DNA of 64,000 nt from Setaria digitata (lineage: Eukaryota; Nematoda; Chromadorea; Rhabditida; Setariidae), in contig RCAB01000220.1 in the NCBI GenBank assembly GCA_003640385.1, positions 1-64,000 of the forward strand, written 5' to 3'. Shown here piece after piece: positions 1-12,448 of the stretch (positions within the stretch are counted from its first letter, which is position 1; every line of letters begins with the position of its first letter). Below the pieces are notes generated by a model. The model saw only the letters and a program-made list of their open reading frames with translations. It searched no databases and was not told the origin of the DNA. The translations under genes and the position numbers were made by a program.

Positions 1-285
1 GAAATGATCAATTCGTTGCGATATCCAATCTGTTGCTACTTGAGGATATGCCTCCTTCAATTCAATTAAAGTTTCATTTTTATCTCTTTCTTCACTTCCT
101 GTTATTGAATAATCTTGTGCTACCAGATCATCCATTATGTCCTTCTCTAAACTGCCGAATGTTACTATCGACTGATTATCCGACGATGATTGTTTAATTA
201 CTGTTGCTTCGGATATATAGTAACAGCATAGTAGCGCGAACAATGCCAATAATAAATTTTTCTTGACTCTTTCGGCTATATTCAT
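1..285 (-). CDS. S28 serine peptidase, second copy, first exon (partial at left edge)
   Basis: This is the first 95 residues of a second S28-family serine peptidase whose remaining exons lie beyond the left edge. The start ATG (285-283) follows an AAATCAG acceptor by four bases, so a trans-spliced leader could join there. The peptide opens with a basic stretch, a hydrophobic signal-peptide core (LLLALFALLCCYYI) and then SSSDN...TFGSLEKDIMDDL, which is colinear with the first exon of the complete copy at 6,759-7,052. It ends in DWISQRIDHF, the family's N-terminal landmark (W-x-x-Q-x-x-DHF). Secretion or lysosomal targeting is inferred from the signal peptide. Catalytic residues are not in the window, so activity cannot be judged. 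Confidence 0.85.
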   Translation of the reverse strand, partial: MNIAERVKKNLLLALFALLCCYYISEATVIKQSSSDNQSIVTFGSLEKDIMDDLVAQDYSITGSEERDKNETLIELKEAYPQVATDWISQRIDHF

Positions 286-985
286 TCTCCTGATTTAAAT
301 AACATTGTTTAATCAATAAAACAAAAATAACATAATTTAAACAATGTTAATACACCTTTTTGCTGTTTACCAGATTAATTCGTGTATTCAAAAGTATTTT
401 TTAAACATCAATTTTTTAATTTTAAGGTAAAATATCCTTGTAAAAAAATTGCAACTATTGTATTTAATGAGAATTAACGAATAAATTGTGAGTTAAATTC
501 TAAAAATTGAGGCAAAAATTCTTCCGTATTTTTATATGTCTTCAAAATTTTAGTGATCAAAGTATCCAACAATCAGTTCATTGAGAATTATGAATCCATG
601 TTGCAAATGTTTGTAAATTTTATTTAATTACGAAGATTTAACCTCTTTTAATTGCAAAGGTTCAATTACTGAAGACTAAACTGAAAAAATGTAAGTCCTA
701 ATTCGGACGTTTAATTTTTAATCTATTCCGAGATTGGTACAAAACTTAATTTTAAAGTATAACAGAATGATTTGCTTTTAAAAACTCATATATGGTAAGT
801 ATGTATTTATTTGAAAGAATTTGTTTTTATATTAAAATAAATAAAGAATGAAGGGACATTTTTAAAACTGAATAAACTGGTTCCGAAAATTCTAAAAATC
901 ATTGGGTGACAATAGCGAGCATAATAAAGTTTGACGAGTGAAGGAAAATTAATAAAACGAAGTAAATTTTCGTTTTATTAGAAAC

Positions 986-1004
986 CTTATCAGTGAATGA
1001 TAAG
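986..1004. promoter_or_regulatory. Inverted pair of GATA sites upstream of S28 copy two
   Basis: CTTATCA and TGATAAG form a perfect 7-base inverted pair around a five-base spacer, about 700 bases upstream of the ATG at 285. TGATAA is the core site of nematode intestinal GATA factors (ELT-2 class, established in C. elegans). A similar pair lies upstream of the neighbouring S28 copy. Use in the gut is inference. The rest of 286-1,299 is AT-rich and shows no coding signal. Confidence 0.4.
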
Positions 1005-1299
1005 AGTCAGTGGAGATTACTAGAGCATTTGATTTGCTTAATTTTTTTTGCAACTGTTATCGAGATTGCAACTACGGTATATGCAAATATTTATTTTATT
1101 TCAAATTGCATTTTATATCAAATTGTATTTTAAAGATAGTAATGGAAGTGGACATAAATAAAGCTCATGACAATAGAGTGATATAGAGTTTTCAAAAAAA
1201 AAAAAAAACGCTATATGATTAGTTTTAAATATCAAATGTTTAAATTAGCAAATTTAACAAGAAAATAAAACTGCAAAAATATCTGATAGCAAAGCATTT

Positions 1300-1547
1300 T
1301 CACTTAGGCAAATTTCTGATTCAGTTCTGCTGTAGCTTCACTATAACCTCTTTTCGCATTCTGCATCCCTGATTGCTTTTGTACAACCGGATTATAAAAA
1401 AAATCATTCTCTAAACGGCCGAATTTTGCAACCGTTTAATTATCTGACGATGATTTCTCATTGACTGTTCCGCATATCTCAGTACAGCAGTAGTAAAATA
1501 AAATGAAATATATTATAAAATTTTCCTGTTTTGAATATAACCATCAT
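1300..1547 (-). pseudogene. Decayed first exon of a third S28 peptidase copy
   Basis: On the minus strand the start region is shared with the live copies: AAATCAGGAAAATG here against AAATCAGGAGAATG at 285. It is followed by a hydrophobic stretch and then by fragments matching SSSDN, and FG-x-LEND, in different reading frames. In-frame TGA and TAA codons interrupt it. Further on, a stretch related to YSEATAELNQ keeps the spacing of the other first exons. No catalytic exons follow between here and 286, so this is read as the relic of a duplication and not a sequencing problem. Boundaries are approximate. Confidence 0.7.
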
Positions 1548-2016
1548 TTTCCTGATTTAAATAATACTATTATTGATGCTAGAGAAATGAAAAGTGTATT
1601 TTAACAATAATAAACATAGATTTTTAATTTCTGAATAGAGCAAATCTACTTGATTGACTTTTTTTCCGTTGCATTTTTTAATTGAAAACTTGAATTTATT
1701 CATTGAAATAATGCGACCATTAAGAGTGATGAATTGATAAAATTAGATTAGAATTTTTAAATTACGCATGTTTCTATTTTTCGATGCGGAGTAAATTTTA
1801 GAAATGCCCATCTACTCAATTGAAAGATATTGAATTATTAATTAAAGTAATAAACCTCGCTAAATTTTGATTTCATTAGTCTAAAACAAAGAGCCTAAAA
1901 AAGCAGCCGTAATTTTTTGAATTGGTAACAATGTGAGCAAAATTTTCATGACCTTAATATTTAGTCAGTTTAAAAAGTTACTGAATCATTTCAAAAAGCC
2001 TCATGCAAAGGTGTAC

Positions 2017-2020
<4 letters not shown>

Positions 2021-2050
<30 letters not shown>
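2021..2050. repeat. Poly-A run of 30
   Basis: Thirty consecutive A bases. No retroposed gene or target-site duplication was recognised beside it. Confidence 0.9.
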
Positions 2051-2052
<2 letters not shown>

Positions 2053-2486
2053 GCGAATATTAGAGCATAAAAATGAGGAGTAAAAGGATAAAAAATGACA
2101 TTTTTTAGTACTGAGCAAAACAGTCGAGTCCTGAAAAATCATTTTATAGCGAATTATTTGTATAATAAGGTTTGAAGGTCAACTCACAAAAATGAAATAA
2201 AACTACGAGCTATTGCAGGGATGATGTGATTATCATCTAGTGAAGAAAGAGTAAAAAAATTCCCGTTCTTTTTTCTTAACATTTATCAAAACATTTTGCC
2301 CAGTACTACTATTACAGCAACTTGTAATTGGTAAATTTGGAGTATTTTTTGAAAAAAAAAAATTAATAGTAGATTTAATTATGTAAATTGCACTTTTTAT
2401 TTAATCATTTGCTGAAAGCATTGTTTTTTTTTTTTTTTTTTTTTGAAATAAATGCATTGTTTTGTAGATAAAAATCAAAAAATCGC

Positions 2487-2597
2487 TATAGTATGTAAAA
2501 TTTAAAGTTGATAATAGCAGAATTTCTCGAGAATGAAAAGNGTTATAGTATGTAAAATTTAAAGTTGATAATAGCAGAATTTCTCGAGAATGAAAAG
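2487..2597. repeat. Direct copy of about 54 bases around a single N (assembly overlap)
   Basis: The 54 bases before the N at 2,541 recur a few bases after it (2,544-2,597) essentially unchanged. This is the expected look of two overlapping contigs joined end to end without merging. Confidence 0.85.
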
Positions 2598-3577
2598 TTC
2601 ATATATTGTATAGTCCATCTAAATCACTCTGATAATGGGCAAGAATAAACACTGTTAGTGAAGTTTGTCTGTTCCTTTCTTACAGTGATTAAATTGTTAC
2701 TCCTTATTTAATGATTTTATGAATTTTTTGTTTAATAGTTAGGAAGCATTTTTTTCTGTCTATGAACAAAAGGAAGAGTTTTCGAGAAGCTCAACAAAAT
2801 TGAGAGTCTGATTGTCTCACTTCTCGGTAACGATCTTTGCAGAAAAAGAATCTATATTAGCCACCCCTAAAACAAAAGCATAAACAGCTCATTAAACAGT
2901 TTACTTGTCTTAGAATATATTTCTGAACATTCTAAGGGGATTTATATCACTAAGTTATTGTCGAGAGCAATTCTCTAGCGGTAACGAGAGTCAGTTTCAG
3001 TGCTCTTCGGAATAATGAATAGTAAATATATATATATATATACAAATCTTGCTGATGAATTTGATAATAGTGTGATCAGTGAATGAGTGAGTGGTCATTT
3101 ATTATATGTGCAGGAAAAATGTCCTCTCTATTCATATAGTTCTTTCTTTATACGACAACAGCTAAAGTTGAGAGGAAACATTCAAGTTTCCATTTTTTTT
3201 TCGATCGTTTTTAAATAGAATTAAAAATTTTTAAGTATTAAATGAATGCAATTCATTTAGAATTTCCAACTGGGTAAGATTTGTGGAAATGAAGAATTCA
3301 TGAAAAAATTAAAGGAAATTGAGCAAATGAAAACTTTCGTGAATGAGAATTTTAGAACTTATTAACAAAAACTGAAATAAAGTTTTTTTATTTGTTATGT
3401 TTTGATACTTGTAGTTACTGGCAAATTATTTTATTCGCGTTGTCGAGACATGAGAGAGTGATTTTATTTCGTCATTTTTGGGTTAATTAATTTTTAAATT
3501 AATTAACATTTGTGTCTATTTAAAAAATGCAGCTAATTTTTGGTTGGTACTATTGTCATTGCGATGGTCATGATTTA

Positions 3578-6500
3578 CTAGCTTTCTGTTATAAACGAAT
3601 TCAATTTCTCGTCAATAAATGATCGAATATTTGTTAATGACGTTGAATCGCTTTTTTTGACATTGCTTACATCGCAGCAGTGATAACCATCTAAATTATC
3701 AATTTTGTTAATTTTTTACCAATAAAAATGATAACTTTGACTGTCTAATAAATTCGGAAATTTTCAGAATGTGGCTAAGAAAATAGAAAAATTTATACTT
3801 TTAAACTAAGTTATTTTTTAACATAAATTCAATAAAGAGCAATAAATTTCATCAGAAAAGACGACCTTAGCTGATGAATTCTATAGTACACAAAGATGTT
3901 TAGTGAGAACTCTTAAATTTCTTTTCAAATTAGCTCTTCAAAATAAAATTCCTTCTTACCTTCAACCGTAACAGAGTATACTTCTCTTGCTGTGCTATTG
4001 CAATTTAAGCAACTGAGTGACTTCCACGGATCGTTTGAACTGTTTATAAATAACGTACGAGAACCCTTTAAAAACTCAAAAAATTAGTAATTATACGGCA
4101 CGGAGTATCAGGAATACAGTATTTGAGATGTGAACAATATACATTAAACGGTATGACGACTAAGGCATACTGTATGCAATTAAGTTGAAACTTGAAATGT
4201 AAAAAGAAGTACACTGTAATTATTGTTTCCACCATACTTAAGCAATGTTTTCTTAATACTACTATGAATATAATCTGCATTATATTGGTCGCCAAATGTC
4301 GCCATACATATATCAATATGGTAGCTATAACAAAGATTATTTAGTAAACGACGATTAAATTACAAGAACGTTTTTTGAAAGGCAAAAACTTTTAATTTTT
4401 TTTAATTAAAAAACAACAACAGCAACAAAAGAGAATTTTTTCTTAATAAAAAGTAGTGTTTTAAAGAAAATAGAAAAAATTATTAATGATAATAAGTCAG
4501 TTAATTAGCCTTACTCGATTGGTAAGGATGAACCAAATATACTGTTCCCGATGTTAGTTGTTAGAAATAAGCCAACTGCTGTGCATCTAAGCCACAGCCA
4601 AGTGCGATACTCAGCTTAAAGCAAATAGATAAAGAAGATACATATTCTCTTGGAATTTTTAAATGCCATTTTAAAGAAAAAAAAAAAAGTTTCAACGTAA
4701 ATGAAAAATATGTAAAAAGAAATATGAGAAGAAATAAAAACAGCGAAAACAAAAAATAAGCAAGCCAAACATAATTTCAATTTCGCTTCCAAAAATCCTT
4801 GAAACCATTCCTCTTATTGTTAAGAAAAAGAAAGTTTTAGCATTAAAAATTTTCTCCCAGACTTGCAATTCCGTTTGAATGGTGACCCAAATCTATATTC
4901 ATAGAATTTACCAAAACTGCTGTTCAGACTACTGTTTTTCAGTGCTTTCCAATAGCTAATTTCATCAATGCTCCAGCAACTGGTCCAATTCTGTTTTGTA
5001 TAGTACAAATTCATAACGTATCCAATTTTTTCCGCATAACTCGTTTCATTTTTTGACAACATCACTGCACAGATCTCGGAATTGCGGATCGGACTCTACA
5101 AGCTTGCCAAATGCCACAATCGTTTCTTCTATTTCGATAAAATTTGCATGAAATTTTGCTTGAAGCTTCTCAAAAAATATTTCTTGAAATATCACATAAG
5201 TTGCTAACGACTTTCAAGAAAAAATATATTTTTCTAGCAAAAAAGAGAAAAATAATACGGATCCTCCTGAATATTGCATAGCTATTCCAAATGTATTCAT
5301 AATTTGGTAAAGAAAGAACTGTAAAGTTTTTGGTCTGGGCGGTTCCGGGAATTCTTTGCATGTACTGCAAAAAAAGAAAAAAGAATGGAACTTTCTAAAT
5401 TCATACAACACACTAATTATAAAAGCTTAAAACTTTTCGAACGCGAAAGTGCAATGAAAAAAGATGAAAATTAGTTTAATGAAAACTTACTTGAATAGCT
5501 TCTTTACATATTTTCGACCATTTAATGTATAAAGTTTGCTAATTATTTCCTGCATACCTAATCGAACTGCCTCTGAACATTTTGGATTCTCTTTTTTTAG
5601 TATATTCTCCTCATTCCAAACATAATCTGGAACTCATTAAAAATGAGCTTTATAATTACATGCTATTTGAACATTTCAATTTCTGATTAATGGATAAATT
5701 AAAAAGTTGTATATTGCATCCTACAAAATGGAAATAAACTTTGTTCTAAATTAATCTTTGTTTCTCACAGTTCGCTCCAATAACTTTGGATTTAAATGCT
5801 AAAGCTTTTCAATTATTAAGTGTACCGAAATTATCGACTCTAGCCTGAATTACACTGGATGATGCAATAGCTGCACTCGTGAGATCTTCGTTCGTTGCAC
5901 GAAACCATGCAGCAAGAGCACCTGAAATTACACTTAAAACCCTATAAATTTTATCCTTCAAACACGAAATTTCATTTCTATTCCCATCAATTAGTTTTTG
6001 CTACTGGCAGTATCAAGACCAATGAAAAACTTGCCAGTATAAGAACAGCCGAATATGATCCAACGTGGTTTGGCTACATTCACGAAGAAAATTTTGTTCA
6101 TTTCAATAATGAAACGTCTCATATCAGCCATGACTTGTTCAATTGTTAAGTATTTATAGCTCTCTACTGAGATGTCACTGAAAAAAAGCAATTAAAATTA
6201 AAAAAAAAAAATTCTTATTTTATAGATGAAATCAGAACTTTTGCTCCACATCTGTTTTGCATCAGTTCAAGGCTAATGTCCATATAATGTGACATTTCAC
6301 AGTTACAAACAAATGATACATGCTTAGTCTAATTAGTATCAGTTACTTACTTGAATGGCTGACTTTTTCCAAAAAAGCGATGTTCCAGAAAAAAACATGC
6401 AGCACCGTATTTTCTTGCCCATATTAAGAATGGACGGCTTGCAACACCAAGTTCGATATCTGATATTTCTTTTGTGCCACCAATTTTTAAAAATGCCACC

Positions 6501-7052
6501 CCAGATTTACTTTTAAATTTAATGTTGTACATGTAGTGCTGCAATTAATTAATTAAATGTCAAACTGCTTTGAGGATGTCCAATTTTAGTTTTGTTCAGT
6601 GTATGATAAACACTTTCTCAGTTTTCACTTTTCCATTTTTCATTCCCTAATATCAATTTTTTCATACATTTGATGAGGATTTCATGAATGGATAAGAAAG
6701 CGGATGTTTTAAATACTCAAACAGTTCATAAGTCAGACAAAAATCAAATAGTAAATACCTGATCGAATACCCTCTTGTCAGTTTTATTGAAGTGATCAAC
6801 TGGTTGTGATAGCCAAGTACTTCTCACGTCTGGATATGACTGTTTTATTTCATTTCCAGTTTCTGAATGCTTCTGTGCTATCAGGTTATCCATCATGTCA
6901 CTCTCTAAACTGCCGAATGTTACTGTCGGCTCATTGTCCGACGATGATTTTTTAATTATTGCTGCTTCGGATATTCCAATATAGTAGTAGTATAGCACCA
7001 CGAACAATGCCAACAAGGAATTTTTATTGGCTGTTTTCGATAAAGTCGGCAT
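3578..7052 (-). CDS. S28-family serine carboxypeptidase, secreted or lysosomal (11 exons, one frameshift)
   Basis: Exons in gene order: 7052-6759, 6538-6351, 6177-6035, 5921-5826, 5626-5491, 5364-5259, 5210-4912, 4614-4515, 4324-4213, 4065-3960, 3690-3578. All phases agree and give about 563 residues once one surplus A near 5,049-5,054 is allowed for. Family S28 enzymes cleave short peptides, typically after proline. Visible landmarks are a signal peptide (LLALFVVL), WLSQPVDHF (near 88), GAACFFLEHRFFGKSQP, the nucleophile motif FGCSYTG (Ser about 206; the usual second Gly is Cys), the NSIFGSSLPI block, NSSNDPW (Asp about 503) and GYHCCD (His about 530). The complete triad suggests activity. 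Intron 3 appears to use a GC donor. The ATG lies 23 bases behind a TAATTCAG acceptor. The insert at about 325-375, before the LCSD motif, is longer than usual in the family. The frameshift could be a sequencing slip or a real lesion. Confidence 0.85.
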
Positions 7053-7651
7053 TCTTTTGATTTAAGCGATTTTTGCTGAATTACTTAGGCAGTAATAAAG
7101 TATATGTGAAGTGTTATTTTTAATTTTTAAAACAACAGAAAAGATTCCATAGAGAAATGCAATTTTTAATTAAAATTACTAAGCGTATAATAGCTGAATT
7201 GAAAATTTTGAAATGATGAATCCTTTCATACTTCCTTCTTTAGAGAGTCAGTTTACGTTAACCTTTTAAAGTTCCAGATTCATTTAATTGAAATATAACC
7301 TGGAATCATTTATCATTTTTAGTAGTTGTCTGTCTTAATTTAAAATTCCATCTTTTAAATTACAAACAGCACATACAAATCCTATCACCTTTCGTGAAAT
7401 AACTTTAAATTCATAAGCTTAGTTTGCTAAAGCTCTTTTAAAATATGCATAATTTGAAGTGCAAGAAAAAAATATTCATTTATATTCCAAAGCAGGAATT
7501 TTTAATAAAGAAATCGAAAGTCATTTAAAATAGTTTGGTGCTAAAAAAACCATCCAACAACGGATGGTAAATAGTAGAGTTTGAAGATTGACTTTTAATT
7601 AATGTAAAGAGGTGCTAGTATTTAAACCACTTTTACTCAAGGATAAAAATG

Positions 7652-7669
7652 TTATCAGCCAGCTGATAA
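7652..7669. promoter_or_regulatory. Palindromic GATA-site pair upstream of S28 gene
   Basis: TTATCAGC and GCTGATAA form a perfect inverted pair with a two-base spacer, about 600 bases upstream of the S28 ATG. A third GCTGATAA lies at 7,730-7,737. In nematodes such extended TGATAA sites bind intestinal GATA factors. This would fit a digestive or lysosomal peptidase, but is inference. Confidence 0.5.
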
Positions 7670-7737
7670 GGGGTCAAAAAATACGAATGCAATATTTGCT
7701 CTTGTTCGTCTTCCTTGCAGCTGATAAACGAATAATT

Positions 7738-10700
7738 CGCAGTAATTGCCACTCAAATATTTGGAAATGAAATTTAGAGGAATTATTTCAAAAAATAGTA
7801 CAATGATATAACTGTATTGCACAAATGGTACTGTATCAGATTGTCACTTTTACAATACTGTAATTTCTAGATTTAGCATAATGCTTAATAATAATTTAGC
7901 AGAGGGAGAGTATGACAGCACAACTGCCGCAATGTCCCATGATTACTTTTCATTAATAAAGACAGTTTTCCTAGTTGATGTATTGATAATTGTAATCGAT
8001 CTTTTTTTACATCAGAGAATTTTAATTCGAATTAAGTTTTCGTGTTTTTTTTGGTTTCATTTTATTTTTGATTCCAGAAAAATTTTTTTTTAGAATATCG
8101 AAATTGCCATTTTATTGCAACAACAATCTGAAAGCAATTGTTCAGGCTTCGAAAATATCAACTATTTTAATGTGCCAAGGTAATTAAAAGTAACTGAATT
8201 CTCAAATGAAACGTTACTTCTGCTTAATAAAAGTTATTTATCAGAGTTTGCTGCTGTTAATAATTTTAAATTGAAGAACACACAATTACCGTATTTACGC
8301 TTACTTTAAAAACCTATTTCGATAAAACACTACCTAATTTTATTATTCGCAAATGCATCACATTCGATGGCTACACTAGAGTGAGAATAAGTAACTTTGA
8401 CTGATGCTTAACGGCAATTTCTTAATTAAGATACTTCAAGCTAGTTAGGAATGTTGCTCTTGTAATGACAGAGAAAAAAGTAACAGTGATAGAAGTATTG
8501 CAATAGATAAAATGTTTCGACATTTTCAAGCAGTTTGGAAGATTTCGAATTTTTGAATAGGTCTTCCCTTTCGGGTAATTCATTCATCTGATTCTCAGGA
8601 TGCTTTCAAGTGGTTGGCTTTGGCAACTTATTTTTGCAAATTATATTGCTTTTTGGCCTTTACAATGAAATTTCAGTTTGGAAATGAATAGAGATTTTTT
8701 TGAAGAAGCCATGATCTGTGCATTCCAAAATATAATGAAAAGCTTAGTTTTTAATTTTCCAATATTTTTATAGGTTTTTTTTTTATTACTGATGTGGTTG
8801 ATCTCTTCCTTGCCTATGTAACTTCTATTCTCATAGTTTTAAAATTTTCGAAAACCTCAGAGCTTCTTTTGAATTTTGAAAAAATTTCTTTTTTTTTACT
8901 TAACCACATCTTTTTTTTCCCGATAATTAAGCAGAATTTTTATGAGCCACAACAATGGGAAGCTACAATCAGTGATTACTAGAAAAAGGTCAAATGTGGC
9001 CATTTCGCGTTGACCTGTCCTCTATCATTCAGTGAAATTTACATTTAGTGATTATTTGTGTTCTTTATTTGAATATGCACTTTCTTTTTTTTCCTCTATC
9101 TCTGGCTTTTTTTATCCACATACGCTTTCAATTAATAATCGTAAACAATTAATCAAAATTTGTTCATTGGCTGTTTTTTTAACTATTTAACTTTCGGTGC
9201 TTCGTTAGTACAACTTCGACACATTGTAATAAGAAATAACTTCTTTTCATTCAACTGAAAATACACAAATATTTTTTGGTCATTTTTAATGTTTCCGAAA
9301 ATTCTTCAGAAAAGAAATCTCGATTTTGGATTTTTGAATTTTTATTTTAAATTTTGCGCAAATTTATTTCCTCATATGATGAGTCATAACAATCAAGGCA
9401 TGCTTATTTTGCATTTTATTGTCAAGAAAGAAACAATTAATTAAGTTATAATAATTAGTCGCTAATTGTCATTACATTGATAATTGCTTAAATCTGACAT
9501 CATTAAAAAATAAATTTTCGGGCATTTATTAATGAAAAATTGGATATTGGATGTATTTCGTATAGCAAAATCTTCATCTGTCAAAAAATGTGAAATTTGG
9601 TGATTGACTAACTTCACAAGTGGATGCAGCATTATGCTTTAAAAAAAAAAAAAAAGGAAATGAGAGAAAAGAGCCAAGCAAAATATTTTATTATTCGTTT
9701 GAACAAAAAAAAAAAAAAAAGAACCGAGTGAAACATTTTAAACGATCAATTATTTTATAAGGAAATAGATTGAGAGAAAAAGTAAGACTGTAAAATGGTC
9801 CCATTACTAAGACTAAAATCAATTTATGAATTTCATGGAGCTAATTTTTTGCTTTTTTTTTTTTGTTATCGCCAAAAAGTTTATCACATTTTAGCAAACA
9901 TTATTTAGTTAGTCTAAAATTTAGTCAAGCTGAAAATTTGTATAAACCAAAATTTTTATTCAGAAATTGCTAATGCAATAGTAATAATAATGATGTAATT
10001 TTTGATTAAGATACTGAAGGACATAACGAATAATTTTAATTACGAACAAAATCTCAAAATCATCAGTTTTTAAATTATTCAAAATGCCTCATTAATTAGG
10101 CATAAAATGGTGTAGACTAATTTACCATAATTTTTGGCCCAAAATGGTCATTTTCATAAGAATTGAACGAATGATAAATATAAAGAAGGTCATATGATAC
10201 TTAAATAATTTAACAGTTCTTATGAATTATCATCACCAAGTACAGAATTAACTACTTTCACGACTTTCTTCTATTGTTATTTTACATATGAATAATTTTT
10301 TCATGAAATAAATAGCACGTGATTTATTTCCAAAATTAACTCATGGAAATAAATTATCTATTATTTAACTAAAATTATTTCTATTCTATTCACACATTAT
10401 TTACTTAAATAAAATAAAATAAACTGAAAACCAAAAATGTTTGATACCATTGTAAAGGGTGAATTAATTTGATTTAAAATTTAGTTTTGATTTGAATCAT
10501 TTTACAAATTTATATTTTAAACTTTGATTATATTTAATAACATCAATCGAAACAATCAACTGTTTCTATTTTTTTTTTTTTTTGAAATTTAAACTGTTTT
10601 ACGTCTTTTAAACTTTAATTAAGCAAAAAAAAACTTTATTCAGTCATTTTTTTTTACCTCTTAAATAATCAAATCAGCGAAAATTTAGCAAATGATCTAG

Positions 10701-12448
10701 AAGAAAGAGTCAATATAATAAAAGATAACACAAAAATTGCAAAATAAAAGAAATAAGACATGAAAGAAAAGAAGTGAAGATAAGATTTCCGTTGGATGAA
10801 GCAATTCATAACAGTTCATTTTCTTAATCCGTATTTTTGTACTGTTAAATTTACAATTGAATTATTTATTTTAAAATGAATTAAGGCTGTTTAAATTTAT
10901 GCCAGGTAAAATATAAAAAACTATCATCTTTTAAATGATAATTTTTCAAACAGAAGGACAAAATTCATGACATATTTAATGCTCAGTTAAATTATGATTG
11001 AATTATTCTTTTTTTTCTCCTTTCCTGCTTTTTTTGATGAAATAAAAATTTTCAAGATTGCACTTTTTTAAGTTTTTAATTTTTTTCAATTTTTAAGATT
11101 TTTAAGATTGTAAATGTGGAAAAGAAATACCTAATATCATTTTTTTATTTCTCTCAACTTTTCCATTATGGTATATTTTATAAAAATTTTAAGCTAATTA
11201 ACATAGAGCAATTTTAGTAAGTTTTCTTTCTTCAAATCAAACTTAGAAAAAAAAAAAAAAAAAGGAAAAGCACCGAGAAATGACAAAATTTCGACATATG
11301 TTGATCATTTAGTTGTATTCTTGACACAGTTTTTTGTTTTTCTTATTTTCACTAGCAAATATTACTTTTGTCATCCTTCTTGCTGAAGCGCTATTTTCAA
11401 CTTGTTTTTTTTTTTTTTTTTAAATGTTGAATTTTAAAATTGCCACTGTAATAGTTCAAGTAAGTACGAAAAAAAAAATGAATCTGAAATCTGTTTTTTT
11501 TAAGTAGAATATTAATTTATTTATTTTTTGGCATTCTCTTTCTTTTTAATAGTAAAAATTGATCATTTATTGATTGCGATTTTGGTATTGCTCAAAAATG
11601 TCTAATTTATTGTTAAATCAATTTTAAAAAATATTATATTTTGTCACTGAACATCTAATAAAATTATGACGAATAAGATTTTTTTGCAAAATAAGATGAT
11701 AAACTTGGAAAGGATAATTAATGATCAATGATTAAAGCTCGTTCTTTTTAAATTACAAACAAAAAAAAAATTATGTTTTCACATAGTTCAAAATGATCCA
11801 TATAATAAATTAGACAGATAAAGAAGTTGATAAGTTAATTTCATTTTTTCAATAAATTGGACAGATAAAGAAGTTGATAAGGTTAATTTCACTTTTTAGT
11901 CATGATAATTTTCTAGTCCCTATAATTTATTAATTTTGGCAATTTTTATGTCTCGATACTCTTCTTTTAGTTTTTTACTAGATTAAAAATATTTTCAAAA
12001 AAATATTTCCTGTTTCATGCCTTCCCCTTTCTCTTCTTTGTTTTTCAATAAATAAAAATCCACTTTATCTCCTATTTCACTTCTTTTTAATAATTTTTTT
12101 CTTTTTTTTTTTGTAAAATTTTTGACAGAAATATATTTTTTGATGCTCATTTATCAATCATTTTGAAAATCATTGAACACAAAAATTTTTTTTTGTGAAA
12201 AAAATTGGAAATGAAAAAACGGAAATGATAACTTCCTTTTTAACCTTTCATTTCTTTTTTTTTTGGATTTTCTTCTTTCTTACATTTGATTTTATTAATG
12301 TGAAATAGGCAAAAATGTTGTTTATCTAATTGCTTTGGTTTATTTTTATTCCTTCCTTTCTCTCTTTCCCTCTTTCTTTCCCACTCTCTCTTTTTTTCTC
12401 CTATTTTTTATTTTTTTAATTTTAAAAGTTGTTTATACGAATGAATGA
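7738..12448. other. AT-rich region without recognised gene
   Basis: There are no splice-supported coding exons here. Short hydrophobic ORFs (7,881-8,093 and 8,794-8,982) are dominated by poly-T and look accidental. One small open stretch after a TTCTCAG acceptor near 8,600 (starting DAFKWLALATY) has no partner exon. The region includes a 47-base tandem duplication at 11,804-11,898. Confidence 0.5.
11804..11898. repeat. Tandem duplication of about 47 bases
   Basis: Two adjacent copies begin AATAAATTRGACAGATAAAG and differ at only a few positions. There is no N between them, so unlike the assembly overlaps this may be a genuine local duplication. Confidence 0.8.

Larger units (their letters stand above)
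1548..3577. other. AT-rich intergenic stretch without recognised gene
   Basis: This region lies between the decayed S28 exon and the stop of the complete S28 copy. It holds a 30-base A run, a T run near 2,425-2,444, a short TA repeat near 3,030 and one assembly duplication around an N. No open frame with splice context was convincing. Confidence 0.6.

Noticed and set aside
4561..4752. 63-residue hydrophobic minus-strand ORF
   Set aside because: It is an out-of-frame reading across the S28 exon at 4,515-4,614; the other frame gives the family motif TWLWLRCTAVGLFLTT.
5895..6149. 84-residue plus-strand ORF
   Set aside because: It is antisense to two S28 exons and the intron between them.
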